From Fonsecaea monophora (lineage: Eukaryota > Ascomycota > Eurotiomycetes > Chaetothyriales > Herpotrichiellaceae), in the NCBI RefSeq assembly GCF_001642475.1, contig NW_019174031.1, forward strand, positions 1 through 64,000: a stretch of DNA of 64,000 nt, in the 5' to 3' direction. Below are positions 19,146-30,668 of the stretch, piece by piece. Both the position numbers and the translations under genes were made by a program. The notes under the pieces are model-generated. The model was not told where the DNA came from and made no database searches. It was given only the letters and a program-made list of their open reading frames with translations. The first letter of the stretch is position 1; each line of letters starts with the position of its first letter.

Positions 19146-20776
19146 TTAACGACAGCTGGCTCAAAGTAGACCACGAGCGAGGTATACGGTACGATATAAT
19201 CGGTATACAATGGCTGGATGCCCAGCGACTACTCTGTACAAATAATGCGTCCGTAGAAACAATGGTATACAAGCAACTCACCATCGAAGAGAACTCGGTA
19301 CAACAACAGCATTAGTGGTTATCGAGGTCCTTCCATCTGATGATAGGGACTTGCATTCACCCTCCCGCCGGCCCAGGTAGTCCATGCACCTCTGACACCC
19401 TACTGGGGCTTACCCATGCCAGCCATGCTGACATGCGACAGACATGAAACACTCTGCGCCTCAATACCCCATCCATCACCCACGGGGCCGAACCATCCGT
19501 GCACAAGATCCCAATTCACCCATCCTCTGCTCTCGGTGGCATATTCGACCGAGACGAAGAGAAGGTGGGCAGAAGGTACAGTTGTTGGAAAAGGGACCTT
19601 TGCGGTCCTCTTCTTCATTAGGCATTAAATTACTAGATTAAGTTTTCGGGTTGCCTTGCGCCTCGTGGGATTCCAGTCCCTGGAGCATCTCATCAACCTA
19701 ATCCAGGCATATGTCAATGCCGTTACACAACATCTCATCACTCGACCAACCAGCTTCCGTCAATGCATCGAGCCGCTGTGATCGTCAACCCACAACCATG
19801 CAGGCCTGTTGCGGGCAATGTTGTAGGCATGGGGTCTCAACGATGTGTGAACGTGGCTGGGGCTGTTGTAGAGCCGGATGTTGCTGACGGACATAGACAT
19901 GGATGGCTGATGTTCAAAGGTTGTTCTCTTCTGGTGTCTTGTCGCAATGGTTGGCTGTATGTCCATTTCCAGGATCATCCGTGATTTTGATATGGATTTC
20001 GCCCTGCAGACATTTTGTGACCAACCATGTCTCTGACCAGCTCCTAATTCTCACAGCTCATTCAAACTCATTGTCCGAACGCGTTCTAGAAGCGAAATGT
20101 AGACTCCGATCATTCCTCCTTCTTCCTTCCCCCTGCTTCCTTCCCCCTGCTTCATTCCCCGTATCCCGTGTTGAACCAAGCGAATGGCATATCGGTCGTA
20201 TCTCGATATCTTTATTGTACAAAAAGGGTGTACAAAGCGAGTGTAATGCATCCATCCAGACGGTAAACAGTAGCCGCTGGACGACAAACAGGCTGCTGGA
20301 AGCCACATCGCTCAAACATTCCAAGTTTAAACGCCAGTGTGAAATCAGAATATGCTGGAGTCCAGCAAAAACGCCAAAACCATGGGGTGATAGCAGGCCG
20401 GTTCTGCGTTGCAAAGCCTTCCCAATTCACAACCCCAACCACGTCCCAGTCCAGAAAGAAAATCCTCGTGCTGGCGACTGTGGGGTCCCCCGTGTAATTC
20501 CACGCCAAGTCAGCCTCATAAACCGTGTCCGGAGCAAATAGGACAGGGTTCGGCGAGGTTCTTGAGAAGTGGTCTGGTCAGGGAAAGGGGTAGTCGCAGT
20601 GGTCGTTGTATTACAGTCGAGGCTGTTCTATGTGCAGAAATCCAGAAAAATTGAGCGCTCATATGCAAGGTTCTTGATCCGTATGCGTCTTTGATTCGTA
20701 AAAGAAACGCCAGGTTAAAGGTACTGTAGAGTTCATAGAAGACCTTGGAGGGTTCATATCAAACGGCCTAATCATA
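19146..20776. other. Convergent interval between FMN oxidase and AUR1
   Basis: 1.6 kb of 3' flank from both sides. It contains two tandem copies of CTTCCTTCCCCCTG at 20122-20149. A 212-codon plus frame (19903-20541) and a 98-codon minus frame (20212-20508) overlap each other. Neither has recognisable relatives, so I left both out. Confidence 0.4.
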
Positions 20777-22150
20777 TCATCTTTCGTAATTCGAATATGC
20801 GTCCGTCCAAGGCTTGGGGCTCTCCTCGGTCGGGCTCAACGAACCGGAAGAAATGGAGGACGAGGAGCCGATGGTCCACTCGTCGCTGTCGGGGCTGCTG
20901 CCATCGAGGCCAGCAATGCCATAGCTATAGTCGTTCTGGACTTCACCTATCTCGACGTAGTCGTAGTCCCACCGGTACCGCTTGTCAGGCTGAAGTCTCG
21001 GCAGGAACTTAGCCTTTGCGAAGTAGAAGATGACACCTGCCATCAGGCTCCCAGCTACCAGATCCACAGCGTAATGATGCGAGAGATACATGGTTGACCA
21101 CCACAGCCAAGCCGCGTAAAACGCCCACAGCGGGGTGTATCGGGGAAAGATGTGGCTCATGAACAGCGCCTCGAGAGTGGCGGTCGCTGCATGCAGTGAC
21201 GGAAAGGCACCAAAGACCATTGGAGAGGCGGTAAATCCAGAGGTATACATATCGATTCCGAGCAATGCATCAATACGAGCTAGACCGGCGGGCGAGCCTT
21301 GCATGGAGTAGTTGGCTGGTGCCAGGCCGTACATGTTCTCGTACCACGGAGCGGAACATGGAAATAGGACCTGGATGATGACTCCGGCGAGATTCATGTA
21401 CCCAAAGCTGAATCCAAAGACTGGAAGAGTCGTGGGTGGACCAAAGACGAAAATAATGGCGGCAACCACGAAAGGACCACCAAAGTGACCCAGTCCATAG
21501 GGGAACCAAGCCATGAGATCCAGGGCCGTATTCTTGTGGGCGGAGAGGATATTGCTGAGGTTGGCACCATAAAGAATGTTTTCGAGCGCGGGGAGGACTT
21601 TGACCCAGATGGGAGGCCGCCAGGAAGCCGGGATGAATCTGTGCGTGTGGAAAATCAACACTTAGTATTGTCTTCACTAAATGGGGGATTGGGGGCAGAA
21701 CAAGGCGATTTTCGCCAAAATACGCGAACAAACTTACCTGCAGGCATAGAAGAAAATGAGGTATGCGGCAATAGGTGTAAAGGGTCGGAAGAATTGTCGA
21801 GTAACGGGAAATATGAATGAGGCGAGGAGGAGTGTAGCGACCGCCGTCTTGACCAAAGGACCCGGGTACTCAATGATGCTCAGCGAAAAAATGCCCACCA
21901 CCGCGAGAAACAGCCATTGCCCGTCATAAATCGACCATCTATGATTCTGTAGTGACCGTAATGTGTCGGCAGGAGAGAACGAAGTCTTGAGGGAGGCGAG
22001 CGAGGATGCAGGTGACGATCGGTTGCGGAGCTTTGATCTCAGCCTGCGCCGCAGCCTGTGAGGGACGAGAAGCTGTAGGGATTTCCATGGGATCTGTATT
22101 TGAATCTGCTTCTTTTCGGCGTCCTTCCAGGACGGCAGGGAAGCCTGCAT
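20777..22150 (-). CDS. AUR1: Inositol phosphorylceramide synthase catalytic subunit Aur1
   Basis: Golgi enzyme that transfers phosphoinositol from phosphatidylinositol to ceramide. It is essential in fungi and is the target of aureobasidin A. Two exons, 21738-22150 and 20777-21638, joined over a 99-bp intron (GTAAGT donor, phase 2) give 424 residues. Several TM helices are visible, starting with WLFLAVVGIFSLSIIEYPGP. The PAP2-type active site is intact: the MVFGAFPSLHAATATLEALF segment carries the SLH motif, and YLSHHYAVDLVAGSLMAG supplies the second His and the Asp. AENILYGANLSNILS-like and MYGLAPANYSMQGSPAGLAR segments are typical of AUR1. The acidic, Ser-rich cytosolic tail after residue 380 is also usual. 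The ATG at 22150 gives a basic N-terminus of usual length. Confidence 0.95.
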
Positions 22151-24262
22151 TGCACCTGTGTCGGGTGCCTAGCGGGAAGTGAGGTCAGGGCGCAGGCTGG
22201 GCGAGCGAGTCTCGTGCGCGAAATTTGGACTTTGGCGTTGCTGTAGAAGAGTCTCGAGGCGACGGCGAGGGGTAGAGATTCGAGACAACGAGAGTAGAAC
22301 GCGGAGAGGGTCGAGCAGAGGATCCGAGGAGGCCGGAAGAATGATGACCAGAAGGGGAAGAAGAAAGAAGATATGGAAATCAGTCAAAGAGGTACGAGAG
22401 TATGGCAGTGGTTAAGGGCTTAGGTGAGCACTGGAGGAAGATAGAGACGATGTGGATGTCTGCGGATCGACTTGGTGCGAAAAGGAAGCAGCCCAGACGA
22501 GCAACGGGCTCGCGGTTCGCTCTTCCACAGAATGCCGGCCTCTCTGTCGCTTGTATCGCCCAGTCGAGAAGGTCAAAAGGTGGATAGGCTCGCAAATGGA
22601 TACGATCAGGCCGGCCCAAGGAAAATACGCCCTAAGCCCAAGCCGTCCTGGTAGGCGAGTCTAAAGTGGCTCAGGCCTTGTCGCTCGCCTTCGGGGCCTT
22701 CGGGGCTCTTTTTGTGAGAGACTCTTGCGCCCAACTGGTGGCTTTTCGGGGATGTCCAGCTCCACCACACCCGCTCTCCGCCGCCTAAAGCGCAGAGTTT
22801 GCGCCCCTTTCACGATCAATGCCTATGAGCAAAAAATCCCTCTACTGCATTCCTCGACGTCACTATGAGCTGCCAAAGTTCACCGACAGCTTGGTTGCAG
22901 TGATGCAAACTCACATGTGATAGCAGTCATGACGACAAGACTCAACGGAGTACCCTATATACTGTGGTTTCCTATCTGTCCTGAATACTAATTTACTCTG
23001 GCTAGGACAAGCACACTATCAAGAAGAGGGCCTGGGAACAAGGTGTAACTCGAACACGAAGCTGGAGCGCGGGACCGGGGATGATTTGTGCATTAAGCAT
23101 TACTGGTAAGCATTGAGCATTGGAGGCGACCGCCCCGGGATGAGCGATGGGTACCCGCGTGATTAATGGCAATCTCCCCCTCGGTGTGAAAATTGTTGTG
23201 TGTCTGGTCATTCTGTCATTTTCAGCAAAAGCCCTGGTGTCCCCTCAGTCAACGCCTTGTCAGACCCATCCTCGTATTTCTGGGGCCTTCACCCTTCTCC
23301 CCCTCCAATTTCCCCTTTCCGCAACCGAAAGAGAGCGTTGTCTGCTCAACAACCAATGCGATCGACACAGATAAGATCATACCAGTATACCGAGACCTGA
23401 CCTCACCATCGAAATTACCCTGTCCACTCCCCACGACACAACGCACGTGAGATACTGGTGCATAACAAAAAAAATGCAGTTTCACAAAGAGCCTGCCTTT
23501 CCGGCCACAGCCGAGCCTGCAGAATGCACGAGGGAGCGAGAGCTGAAAATAACGACCAATCAAGAGATGTTTTTACGAGGTCAACTTGCATACACGTAGA
23601 AATTTCTTTGCATTGCGCTGCGATAGGCTAGTTTGACGCCCACGTTGTCGTTGCTTTGGCCGATGCGCAAAGACCCTGACTGAGCATCGCTGACACTCCC
23701 AAGTCATCCCCATTTGCGGAGTAATCACGATGTGCTTGTTGCAAGGTATGGGCACGGGCCATCGGCAGCCTGAACAGTGGACACAGTGACATAGTATCAA
23801 GAAGTTGGTCAATGCTCCGTATCCGGATATTGGTGCAGGAATTATCAAGCATCTTACAGAAGCGTTGCGACGAATGGGTCGCTTGAAACAGGACAACAGT
23901 TTAGCAGCGTCATTTCTCGTTCCCTTGAATTGGGATAGAAAATGCTATGTTGCCCTTTTGGTTCATGGCCATCTAGGCAGATTGGCTTGTGGAGCATTTG
24001 CGCATCCATCGCGCCATGTACTGTGGCTCTTGAGATCTTCATCGCTTTTTGATCGAAAGCGTCCATCTGTACTTCCGTTGAATCATGTCGTCCTCATACA
24101 TCTTTGGTTTAATTCCTGTTAGCTATTCAGTCTGGCATCTGAACCGAGTCTGCTGTGCATATGTTCCTCGCCAAACCATTCCACGTTCACGGCTCTTGCG
24201 CTGACGGCGAAGAGGATTGCCAGAAAATAACTCCTTCTCGAGATGCTCAATAGTGAGACTTC
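22151..24262. other. Intergenic: AUR1 promoter and 3' flank of the small membrane gene
   Basis: 2.1 kb with no supported gene. The first 300 bp are purine-rich on the plus strand, as expected for a 5' UTR of AUR1. A CGGGGCCTT / CGGGGCTC near-repeat lies at about 22693-22710. A 75-codon plus frame at 23147 starts with a hydrophobic stretch, and a 74-codon minus frame lies at 23628-23852. Both lack family resemblance or splice context. Confidence 0.4.
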
Positions 24263-24894
24263 TTAGGATCTGCTTTGCGAGGAGGTGGTCCGTGACAGCG
24301 GAGTCTGCGCCGATGTTGTGCGAGACAGGTTGTTCTGGTTTGACCCGTGTCGCGAGAGACTAGGAACCGACTGCGCTGAAGACGATGAGCGCGAAAACCT
24401 GCCCATCGACAAGTCAGCATTGCTTCCTGATATTTGACATGCTCTTGTTTGACCGAGGTGGCGCCACTGAACATTGATCAAGAACAATTCACACGTACGG
24501 GTTCCTCTTCTCCGCTCCAGGCGTCCCCGAAGGCGTCTTGCTTCCCTGTCCCGATCCTAGCGCCGGGGATTGAGATGAGTTGTTCCAGACTTTTGTCAAA
24601 ACACTGCGTTGGAATTCCCAAGTCAGTCCTCTCTTGCACTTCCGAAGACAAATTCTCGAGCGCATGTGGTCGTGCCTACCTCTGCGCCGCATCCTCCTGT
24701 TGTTCCCGTGTCACTTCTTTCACCCCGACTTTCATCCCGTCACGACTGAATGAAACGTTCTTCCTTTCGAGTTTCTGCCGCGTCTTGTGTCCGACATCAT
24801 GAGCGATCGAGTAGGCCACAAATCCGATGGCTGCGACAACGGCAACGAGGACAATCAGGATGATGAGGGCGATGAGGTTGCCTGCTTTGGCCAT
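24263..24894 (-). CDS. Small single-pass membrane protein, fungal conserved
   Basis: Conserved small fungal membrane protein of unknown function. Three exons are proposed: 24680-24894, 24493-24603 and 24263-24398, giving 153 residues. Exon 1 has one N-terminal TM helix (LIALIILIVLVAVVAAIGFV, residues 7-26). A cytosolic DVGHKTRQKLERKNVSFSRD and GMKVGVKEVTREQQEDAAQ segment follows, the most family-like part. Exon 2 gives VLTKVWNNSSQ and a Gly/Ser/Thr-rich linker. Exon 3 gives a Ser-rich tail (FSRSSSSAQSVPSLSRHGS). The exon 1-2 junction is well supported (GTAGGC donor, CGCAG acceptor, phase 2). The last junction relies on a weak GTGAAT donor and on preferring the Ser-rich frame, so the C-terminus is less sure. 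Confidence 0.65.
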
Positions 24895-25597
24895 TGTGAA
24901 GAGGAGATAGACGTGGTGTCAGGAACGTGGCCCAGAGTCTTCGTGTCAACAGCAGTGGCCTGAGTGATATAGGTTCTTTTGTGTGGGTAAACAGGGTCGG
25001 TGTAGACTGGGGGCGCAACGTTCGTCTGAAACGTGGTGTGAAGATTTTGGCCCTTGATATGCTACACAGAAATGAGGTTTCGCACCACAATCCTTCGGTG
25101 CGTTCTGGCCCCTGGGGGTCGTCCCCTTTGTCGATCACCTGTGAGCCCTCCTTATGCACCTTGAGGGGGCGAATCTGAGTGTAGTCGTCCTTGGCAAGAA
25201 GGATGAGAGGCTGATGCGCCACAGCTGAACTATGGCTCCTGTGGCTTCGACCGATAATCTCTGCTTCATTGGAGAGCAGAGCGATGGCCCCAGCATGCCC
25301 GCCACCGCCCAGTACGCCATGTTAGCAAAACAAGCCACTCCCACATGGCATGTGATAACTCCCTAATTCGGATGGGTCTGTTCTTCGCAGTAATAATTTT
25401 ACTCGTACAATTCTACTTTAATGCGTAATTCTCAATGGGTCTATACTGAGGGGTATTTTCACCTGAAGGGACCGTGCTATTGTGCCACTCGAAAGAGACA
25501 CACAGATGCACAATCCACGGCGCCCGAAGCTTCACCATGCAACAACAAGAACGCCCAAATTGCCTTAGTGTACAGTTTCCAGCTTCCATCATTAGGT
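24895..25597. other. Intergenic: promoter of the small membrane gene, 3' flank of LRO1
   Basis: 703 bp. I see no RNA gene, repeat or coding segment here. Confidence 0.4.
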
Positions 25598-27517
25598 TCA
25601 TTCCTCATTATAGATCTTCACCTTCTCACTGATCTCCCAGATCCTGCTCTCATAGCTCTCCTCAATCTGCTCACCCTTTCCCCCTGCAACTCGGAGGATC
25701 AAGTCGTTCAAGCTACTTCTACCCAGGATATCGACGTGGTCACCTGTATTCGGTCCGCCACGAGGGCTGAACCGATCTGGCTCGTGCGGCATCTCAAAGG
25801 TCGTGATTTTGATGTTTGCAGGATTATACCTTTTGATTTCTCGCCACCCTTTTGCGCACATGTATCCGGTGGAAAGGAGGTTGACAGTACCATCACCTTC
25901 ACCAAAGACGACTCCATGGTCAACGCTGCCCGCCTGCTGGAGACGGCCATTGGGAGAATTAACACTGGTATCGATGGAGACGTTGATGTACCCGTTCAGT
26001 GAGTGGCCGTGCTCCTTGTAGAAGTATGAGCGCTCAGTAGGCTTGCCGATACCATAGAAGCAGTAGATTTTCATGTCAGGCGCATATGGAAGTCGAGACT
26101 CTAGGGGATTCACCCAGGTAAGAGGGTTGTTTTCGTTTTGTTCGACTTCGGCTTTCGTATGGGCGATGCCATGAGAATACGAGTGCTTGATTTGCTCCGC
26201 ATACCAAGGCTCTGCTATATGCATAAGATAGTCAAAGGCTTGTGTCATTGTGAGATTCTTGCGCACGGGCTCCGTAAGATTGCCACGCGGCTTGAACGAG
26301 ATGAATGTTCCGTGCGTCTTGTTCTGTATTGGAGGCGGCAAATCGTCTGGAGCCCACGTAGCATTGCCCCATACCGCATCACCGCCTTTGGGCAGCATCG
26401 ACGATATACCAGGCATGGCGCGGAAGATCTCTGCGCGGTCTTCCTTGGATAAGAACTTCTCCAGACCGTAGACAGCAAAGGCATTGAGTTGAGCAGTGTC
26501 TTTCATCTCACCGGAAAGTACTGCTGGAATGTCTTTTGCTGTTCCAAGCATGCAACCAGAGATGTTGATCCATGAGTCGATATGTTTGTTAACCCACCGG
26601 GAGCCTCCTTTACCATGATCCTTGTGTTCTACCCACTTCATAAAGTAGAAAAGAACTTGGCTGCCCATAGAATGCGAGACGAGGACTGCCTTCTTACCAG
26701 TTGTCATTTGTGCCACCTCGATATAGTTCTTAAGCCGCGTGAAGTATTGATCCCTGCGCTCCAGGTTGGCATAGGACAGGCGCCAGTCATAAGCAGCCGT
26801 GAAAGCATTTGTCGGATCATATCCGATGGTGGCGAGATTTTCCAGAATTTTGTTCCAAATCCAATACCCGGTGATGAAGAAATCAGTGGCATCAAAGCCT
26901 TGCGCTGCTCGTAGCTTGATGTCTGGAGGATCAAGTCCTGTCTCTTTGTCCAGCATGATGTGCTTCTTCCAGGCAGCTTGGTCCATGACGAGAGCTCTCA
27001 TCATGGACCATGAACCCCACAGCCGCTTCCGAAAGTACTGCCTGGACTTTTCGCCCGTGGACCAGGACTCCAGTCCCGTAGATATCACTCCAGGCACCAT
27101 AATGACGGGATGGTGGGCTTTCACTCCCTGGGAGAGCAGATGGAGACCAACGGAGAACGAGTCATAGTTGACGACATCCCGTTCAGCTCTCGAGAGATCC
27201 TTCACATCATTCACTATGCCTATAGGAATGACATCCAGCCGACTGTCTAAATTGACCTCCAGCAATCCTTCTAATTTGATAACATCTTGCGACTGAGCAA
27301 ACAGTAAAGCCAACAATAAGCCTAGCAAGCCGCCCAGTCCAAATGTGATGCCGGATCTTCTTTTACTGTGTCTCCTCTTCTTGAGTTGTTCCAGCTTCTT
27401 ACTGGAGACCAGCTTGACCTCTTCGTTGGGATCTGGCGTACCATCGCGACTTGGTTCGGGGGAGGGTGTAGGTGACTCGTTGATGATGTTGGCAATGCGG
27501 CGACGGAGAGAGGACAT
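25598..27517 (-). CDS. LRO1: Phospholipid:diacylglycerol acyltransferase (PDAT)
   Basis: ER enzyme of the LCAT family that moves an acyl chain from phospholipid to diacylglycerol, making triacylglycerol without acyl-CoA. It is 639 residues in one exon. A basic, cytosolic N-terminus (KKLEQLKKRRHSKRRSG) precedes one TM helix (ITFGLGGLLGLLLALLF, about 59-75), leaving the catalytic domain in the lumen. Hallmarks are HPVIMVPGVISTGLESW, RLWGSWSMMRALVMD, LDPPDIKLRAAQGFDATD and YDWRLSYANLE. The nucleophile is Ser283 in SHSMGSQ (family form GHSMG), with Asp in GEGDGTVNLLS and His in GDHVDILG. The ATG at 27517 (MSSLRRR) was preferred. An in-frame ATG at 27673 would add 52 residues without family resemblance and crowd the NAA30 promoter. 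It is divergent from NAA30 with 262 bp between starts. Confidence 0.93.
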   Translation of the reverse strand: MSSLRRRIANIINESPTPSPEPSRDGTPDPNEEVKLVSSKKLEQLKKRRHSKRRSGITFGLGGLLGLLLALLFAQSQDVIKLEGLLEVNLDSRLDVIPIGIVNDVKDLSRAERDVVNYDSFSVGLHLLSQGVKAHHPVIMVPGVISTGLESWSTGEKSRQYFRKRLWGSWSMMRALVMDQAAWKKHIMLDKETGLDPPDIKLRAAQGFDATDFFITGYWIWNKILENLATIGYDPTNAFTAAYDWRLSYANLERRDQYFTRLKNYIEVAQMTTGKKAVLVSHSMGSQVLFYFMKWVEHKDHGKGGSRWVNKHIDSWINISGCMLGTAKDIPAVLSGEMKDTAQLNAFAVYGLEKFLSKEDRAEIFRAMPGISSMLPKGGDAVWGNATWAPDDLPPPIQNKTHGTFISFKPRGNLTEPVRKNLTMTQAFDYLMHIAEPWYAEQIKHSYSHGIAHTKAEVEQNENNPLTWVNPLESRLPYAPDMKIYCFYGIGKPTERSYFYKEHGHSLNGYINVSIDTSVNSPNGRLQQAGSVDHGVVFGEGDGTVNLLSTGYMCAKGWREIKRYNPANIKITTFEMPHEPDRFSPRGGPNTGDHVDILGRSSLNDLILRVAGGKGEQIEESYESRIWEISEKVKIYNEE

Positions 27518-27779
27518 GTTTGAAAGTACAGCGCCTCGAGCAAGCAGTGGACTTGCATGGAGGCACGCGATAGTATAATATTCCAGGGGTGGGCGCGGAT
27601 TCTTCGGGGTATGGGTTGCTGCTGAGTGTGCAATTAAATCATCCTGGTCTGGCCCTTTCACATGTTTCGTCATCGGCGTTTTCTAGGGCGAGAGATCTTC
27701 AGGAACAAATCTTCTCCGTGCGATTCGCTTTCCACCTCCAACATGGCATTCTTGACCACACCTTAGAAGCCAGGATACC

Positions 27780-28472
27780 ATGAGCGGCAATGCCGCTGCT
27801 GCTGTCGAGTCGCTCAGCGGCAGCAAAGTCAGCGCGGTCTCTGCCAGTGCGCACTTCCAAACAACTCCTGCCGACATCCACTACCTGCAATACTCACTAG
27901 AGAAGGAAGCCGAATACCTTCCTCAAATTCGCGAACTGATCTCCAAAGACCTCTCTGAACCCTACAGTATCTATGTCTACCGGTACTTTCTCTACCAGTG
28001 GCCTGAACTCTGTTTCATGGCCGTTGACGCCAACGATGACAACAGACTCGCCGGAGTGGTGATCTGTAAACTAGAGCCACATCGAGGAGGACCATTGAGA
28101 GGATACATCGCTATGCTGGCCACGAAGGACAAGTTTCGGGGCAAGGGCATCGCCACAACGCTTGTCAGCAAAGCGATGGATTTGATGATTGAGAAAGACG
28201 CAGACGAGATCGCGTTGGAGACCGAGGAGACCAATACAGCGGCCATGAAGTTGTACGAGCGACTGGGGTTCTTGAGGAGCAAGAAGCTGCATAGGTACTA
28301 CATGAACGGCAACAGCGCGTATCGCCTGCTGCTTTATCTGAAAGAGGGGGTTGGCGGTATTCTGACACAAGACGAGTTCAATGGTCCTGGTCTGGAAGTA
28401 CAAGACGAAATGAGATACCCTCATCGCTATCAAGAATCTCCGCAGGATGTATTAAGTCGTGGCATTGTCTGA
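27780..28472 (+). CDS. NAA30: NatC catalytic subunit Naa30 (Mak3)
   Basis: GNAT-fold N-alpha-acetyltransferase, the catalytic subunit of NatC, which acetylates nascent proteins beginning Met plus a hydrophobic residue on the ribosome. It is 230 residues in one exon. The GNAT domain spans residues about 40-195. Substrate-side elements are LSEPYSIYVYRYFLYQWPEL and MAVDANDDNRLAGVVICKLE. The acetyl-CoA loop RGKGIATTL sits at about 119-127, then ALETEETNTAAMKLYERLGF and RYYMNGNSAYRLLLYL, which are diagnostic for Mak3/Naa30. The N-terminal 35 residues (Ala/Ser-rich) and the tail after about 200 are extra to the core. The stop codon ends only 4 bp before the stop of the opposing SRP receptor gene. 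Confidence 0.93.
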   Translation: MSGNAAAAVESLSGSKVSAVSASAHFQTTPADIHYLQYSLEKEAEYLPQIRELISKDLSEPYSIYVYRYFLYQWPELCFMAVDANDDNRLAGVVICKLEPHRGGPLRGYIAMLATKDKFRGKGIATTLVSKAMDLMIEKDADEIALETEETNTAAMKLYERLGFLRSKKLHRYYMNGNSAYRLLLYLKEGVGGILTQDEFNGPGLEVQDEMRYPHRYQESPQDVLSRGIV

Positions 28473-28476
28473 ATCA

Positions 28477-29438
28477 TTAGAGACAACCGCCTATCCACTC
28501 CTCCCACCTCCTTACTCCTTTGCCCGCTTCTTCTCCTCTGACTGCTCCTCCCAAGACGTCTATCCTAATGTCATACTCTTCCGCCATCAATTCAAAACTG
28601 AACTTGTCTTCGCCACCACCACCTAGAATGTCTTCCTCTGCATCGGTATCTACGTCTTGGCCCACAGTACCGAGACCTTTGCTTCTGGAAACACGTACCC
28701 GTTCAATCTCGGCCTGTAGGCGTTCCTTGACCGCACCTGTCGGTAATGCGGTGAACAAATCCTGCTTATTCGCCGCGATGAGGACGGGTATTGCGGTCTT
28801 GTTTTTGCCTCGAGTTTTTCGTCTCTGAAGGGCCAGTAATGTATCGTAGAGGTATACAGCAGTGTCACGAGATGTGGAAGAGTCGCTAGTGTCCAGGACA
28901 CTTGAGTCAACCACAAATATGACCCCACGGAGGGCAGGATTCTGGATGTGTGATAAGGCCTGGTCCGACCTGAGCTTTCCATGGCCGGGGGTATCGATCA
29001 TTGCATATGGTGTCGATTGTTTGTCTTTCAGGCTGACATCATTATCGGAGCGATATTTGTTGGACCCCAAGGGGACGGAAGGCGGAAGTAGTAAGCTGAC
29101 GGAGGAGGATACTTGGGAAGTGCGGGTGAGTGCTGCTTCTGCTTGGGAATCTTCTAGTTTGGAGGATCGTTTTTGTAGCTGGACATCCTGTTAGTCAAGT
29201 AGGTTGACAAGAGCCCGACCGGGCAGAATCTCACCAAAGAGACCAGAGAAGTCTTGCCTGCGCCGCTGGAACCAAGAAGGAGGAAACTTGGGACGACTCT
29301 GGCACGAGCAGTCTGGGTGTAGAGGTACAGGTGGACGAGTAGTGGCAGGGTTATTGTGACCAGGAATGCGATGAGGATGACAACAGGATCGCCGGATAAG
29401 AGCCTCGTAGCCCAGCCATCCGTAGATGACCAGCCCAT
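28477..29438 (-). CDS. SRP102: Signal recognition particle receptor subunit beta
   Basis: ER membrane GTPase that anchors the SRP receptor alpha subunit and so docks ribosomes at the translocon. Two exons, 29235-29438 and 28477-29187, with a 47-bp intron (GTGAGA donor, CTAAC branch point, phase 0) give 304 residues. One TM helix (VVILIAFLVTITLPLLVHLY, about 20-39) is followed by the GTPase: P-loop GSSGAGKTSL, switch TRTSQVSSSV, DTPGHGKLR (G3), VIFVVDSSV and AANKQDLF (G4). A disordered acidic insert lies near residues 240-265. The ATG at 29438 (MGWSSTDG) was chosen because the frame upstream gives only TTG. It is divergent from KRE9 with 331 bp between starts. Confidence 0.9.
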
Positions 29439-29769
29439 ATCGAACAAGACTGGCCGAGGCAGATTGAAGAAGGACCGTTCAAGATGGCACAGTGTCTACC
29501 TCACGAAGGCATGACGCAAATAAAGCGGCTGAGAACAAAGAATTACCAGTGGCTGATAGGCGGGGTCGGAGTGAGACGTTGGTAGTGTCGTGCCTTGCAT
29601 TTGATCTTCTGCTATTTACGGATTGGGCTGGGCCTCGTCCCAAATCGTAAACTGCGCTCACACGGAGTCCTTGGTAACCAAATCCTTCACAGCACAATTC
29701 TTACTGCGTTTTACTTTGCATGTTTCTTCTCCTTGCCTGTCCCATTCCGACCTCAACTTCGCCCGCGAA
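29439..29769. other. Divergent promoter, SRP receptor beta / KRE9
   Basis: 331 bp shared by two secretory-pathway genes. I see no distinct motif beyond pyrimidine-rich stretches near the KRE9 start. Confidence 0.4.
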
Positions 29770-30668
29770 ATGATTCTACGGAGCATCTATCTCCTGGCGG
29801 TTGCCATCATCCCTTTTACGCGTGCTGATGTTCAAGTTGTCGCACCCCAACCCGGGGACAGTATCACCGGACTCAATCTGCAGATACAATGGAAAGACTC
29901 AGGCAACTCACCTCCTCTCTCCCAACTCGCCAATTATCAACTTTTCCTGTGTGCAGGAGGTAACGACGAGTCCGCCTACGTAAGAACACAGAGCAGTGGT
30001 AGACGGGAATATGAGGCTGACTGCGTGTGCTCAGATTCCGATCGCAACACTTGTTGAAGAAGGAACCTTTACCACGGGCAACTCAATCACTATTACCTTG
30101 CAGCCGGGTACTGGTGCTAATATTCCCAACGCCTATTTCTTGAAATTCGTGTCCGCCGCTACAGGAGGCACTGTCATCAACTTCTCCGATCGTTTCTCTC
30201 TCAAAAGCATGACTGGCACATTTCCGGCCGTGGTACAGCAAGGGTTGAGGACTGTTACTGGTACTGCCGGCCCAGCCGACGTCAACAACGTCCAAGCCCC
30301 TCAGGCGGGCGCTGGTCCAAACAACCCATCTGTCGGAGACGCTGTCTATAGTACCCCTTACACCATGCAGACAGGGACAATCCGCTATGCCCCCATGCCT
30401 CCAATGGCCCAAACAAAGATCACTGCGAAGAATGCTTCTCCTTTGTGGCCAACCAGCGCATATACAGTCTACCAAACCATTGCCGGCACCCCAAATGCCG
30501 TCACAACGAACACCTTGGCCCTGACATTCAGCGTTTCTAGTCGCGAGAATCCTGTAAGATCCCCCGAATACCTTCTAGGAGACCATCTGCTGACTCTTCC
30601 AGGTGGCTGCAGCTGGTCAACCGACCGACGTAGCAATGCAGAAGTTCCTTAACCGCTGGAAGGATTGA
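29770..30668 (+). CDS. KRE9: Cell wall beta-1,6-glucan assembly protein Kre9/Knh1
   Basis: Secreted protein needed for beta-1,6-glucan assembly in the wall. Three exons, 29770-29979, 30035-30553 and 30603-30668, all phase 0 (donors GTAAGA and GTAAGA, both with CTGAC branch points), give 264 residues. A signal peptide is clear (MILRSIYLLAVAIIPFTRA, cleavage about 19/20). The Kre9/Knh1 N-terminal domain starts DVQVVAPQPGDSITGLNLQI. The C-terminal Knh1 domain has the signature YTMQTGTIRYAPMPPMAQTK at about 190-210. The last exon adds AMQKFLNRWKD and no GPI-like hydrophobic end, so the product is expected to be soluble or wall-associated. The 3' end faces ATP23, 230 bp away. Confidence 0.9.

Noticed and set aside
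20212..20508. 98-codon minus-strand frame (about 120 codons if spliced)
   Set aside because: It looked protein-like (RIFFLDWDVVGVVNWEG) but lies just past AUR1 with no promoter room, an upstream TGA and no known relatives.
19903..20541. 212-codon plus-strand frame downstream of the FMN oxidase
   Set aside because: It has no family resemblance, overlaps a low-complexity CT repeat and lies in the shared 3' flanks. RNA could still overturn this.
27518..27673. In-frame extension of PDAT to ATG 27673
   Set aside because: The 52 extra residues do not resemble the family N-terminus and would leave about 106 bp between the starts of PDAT and NAA30.
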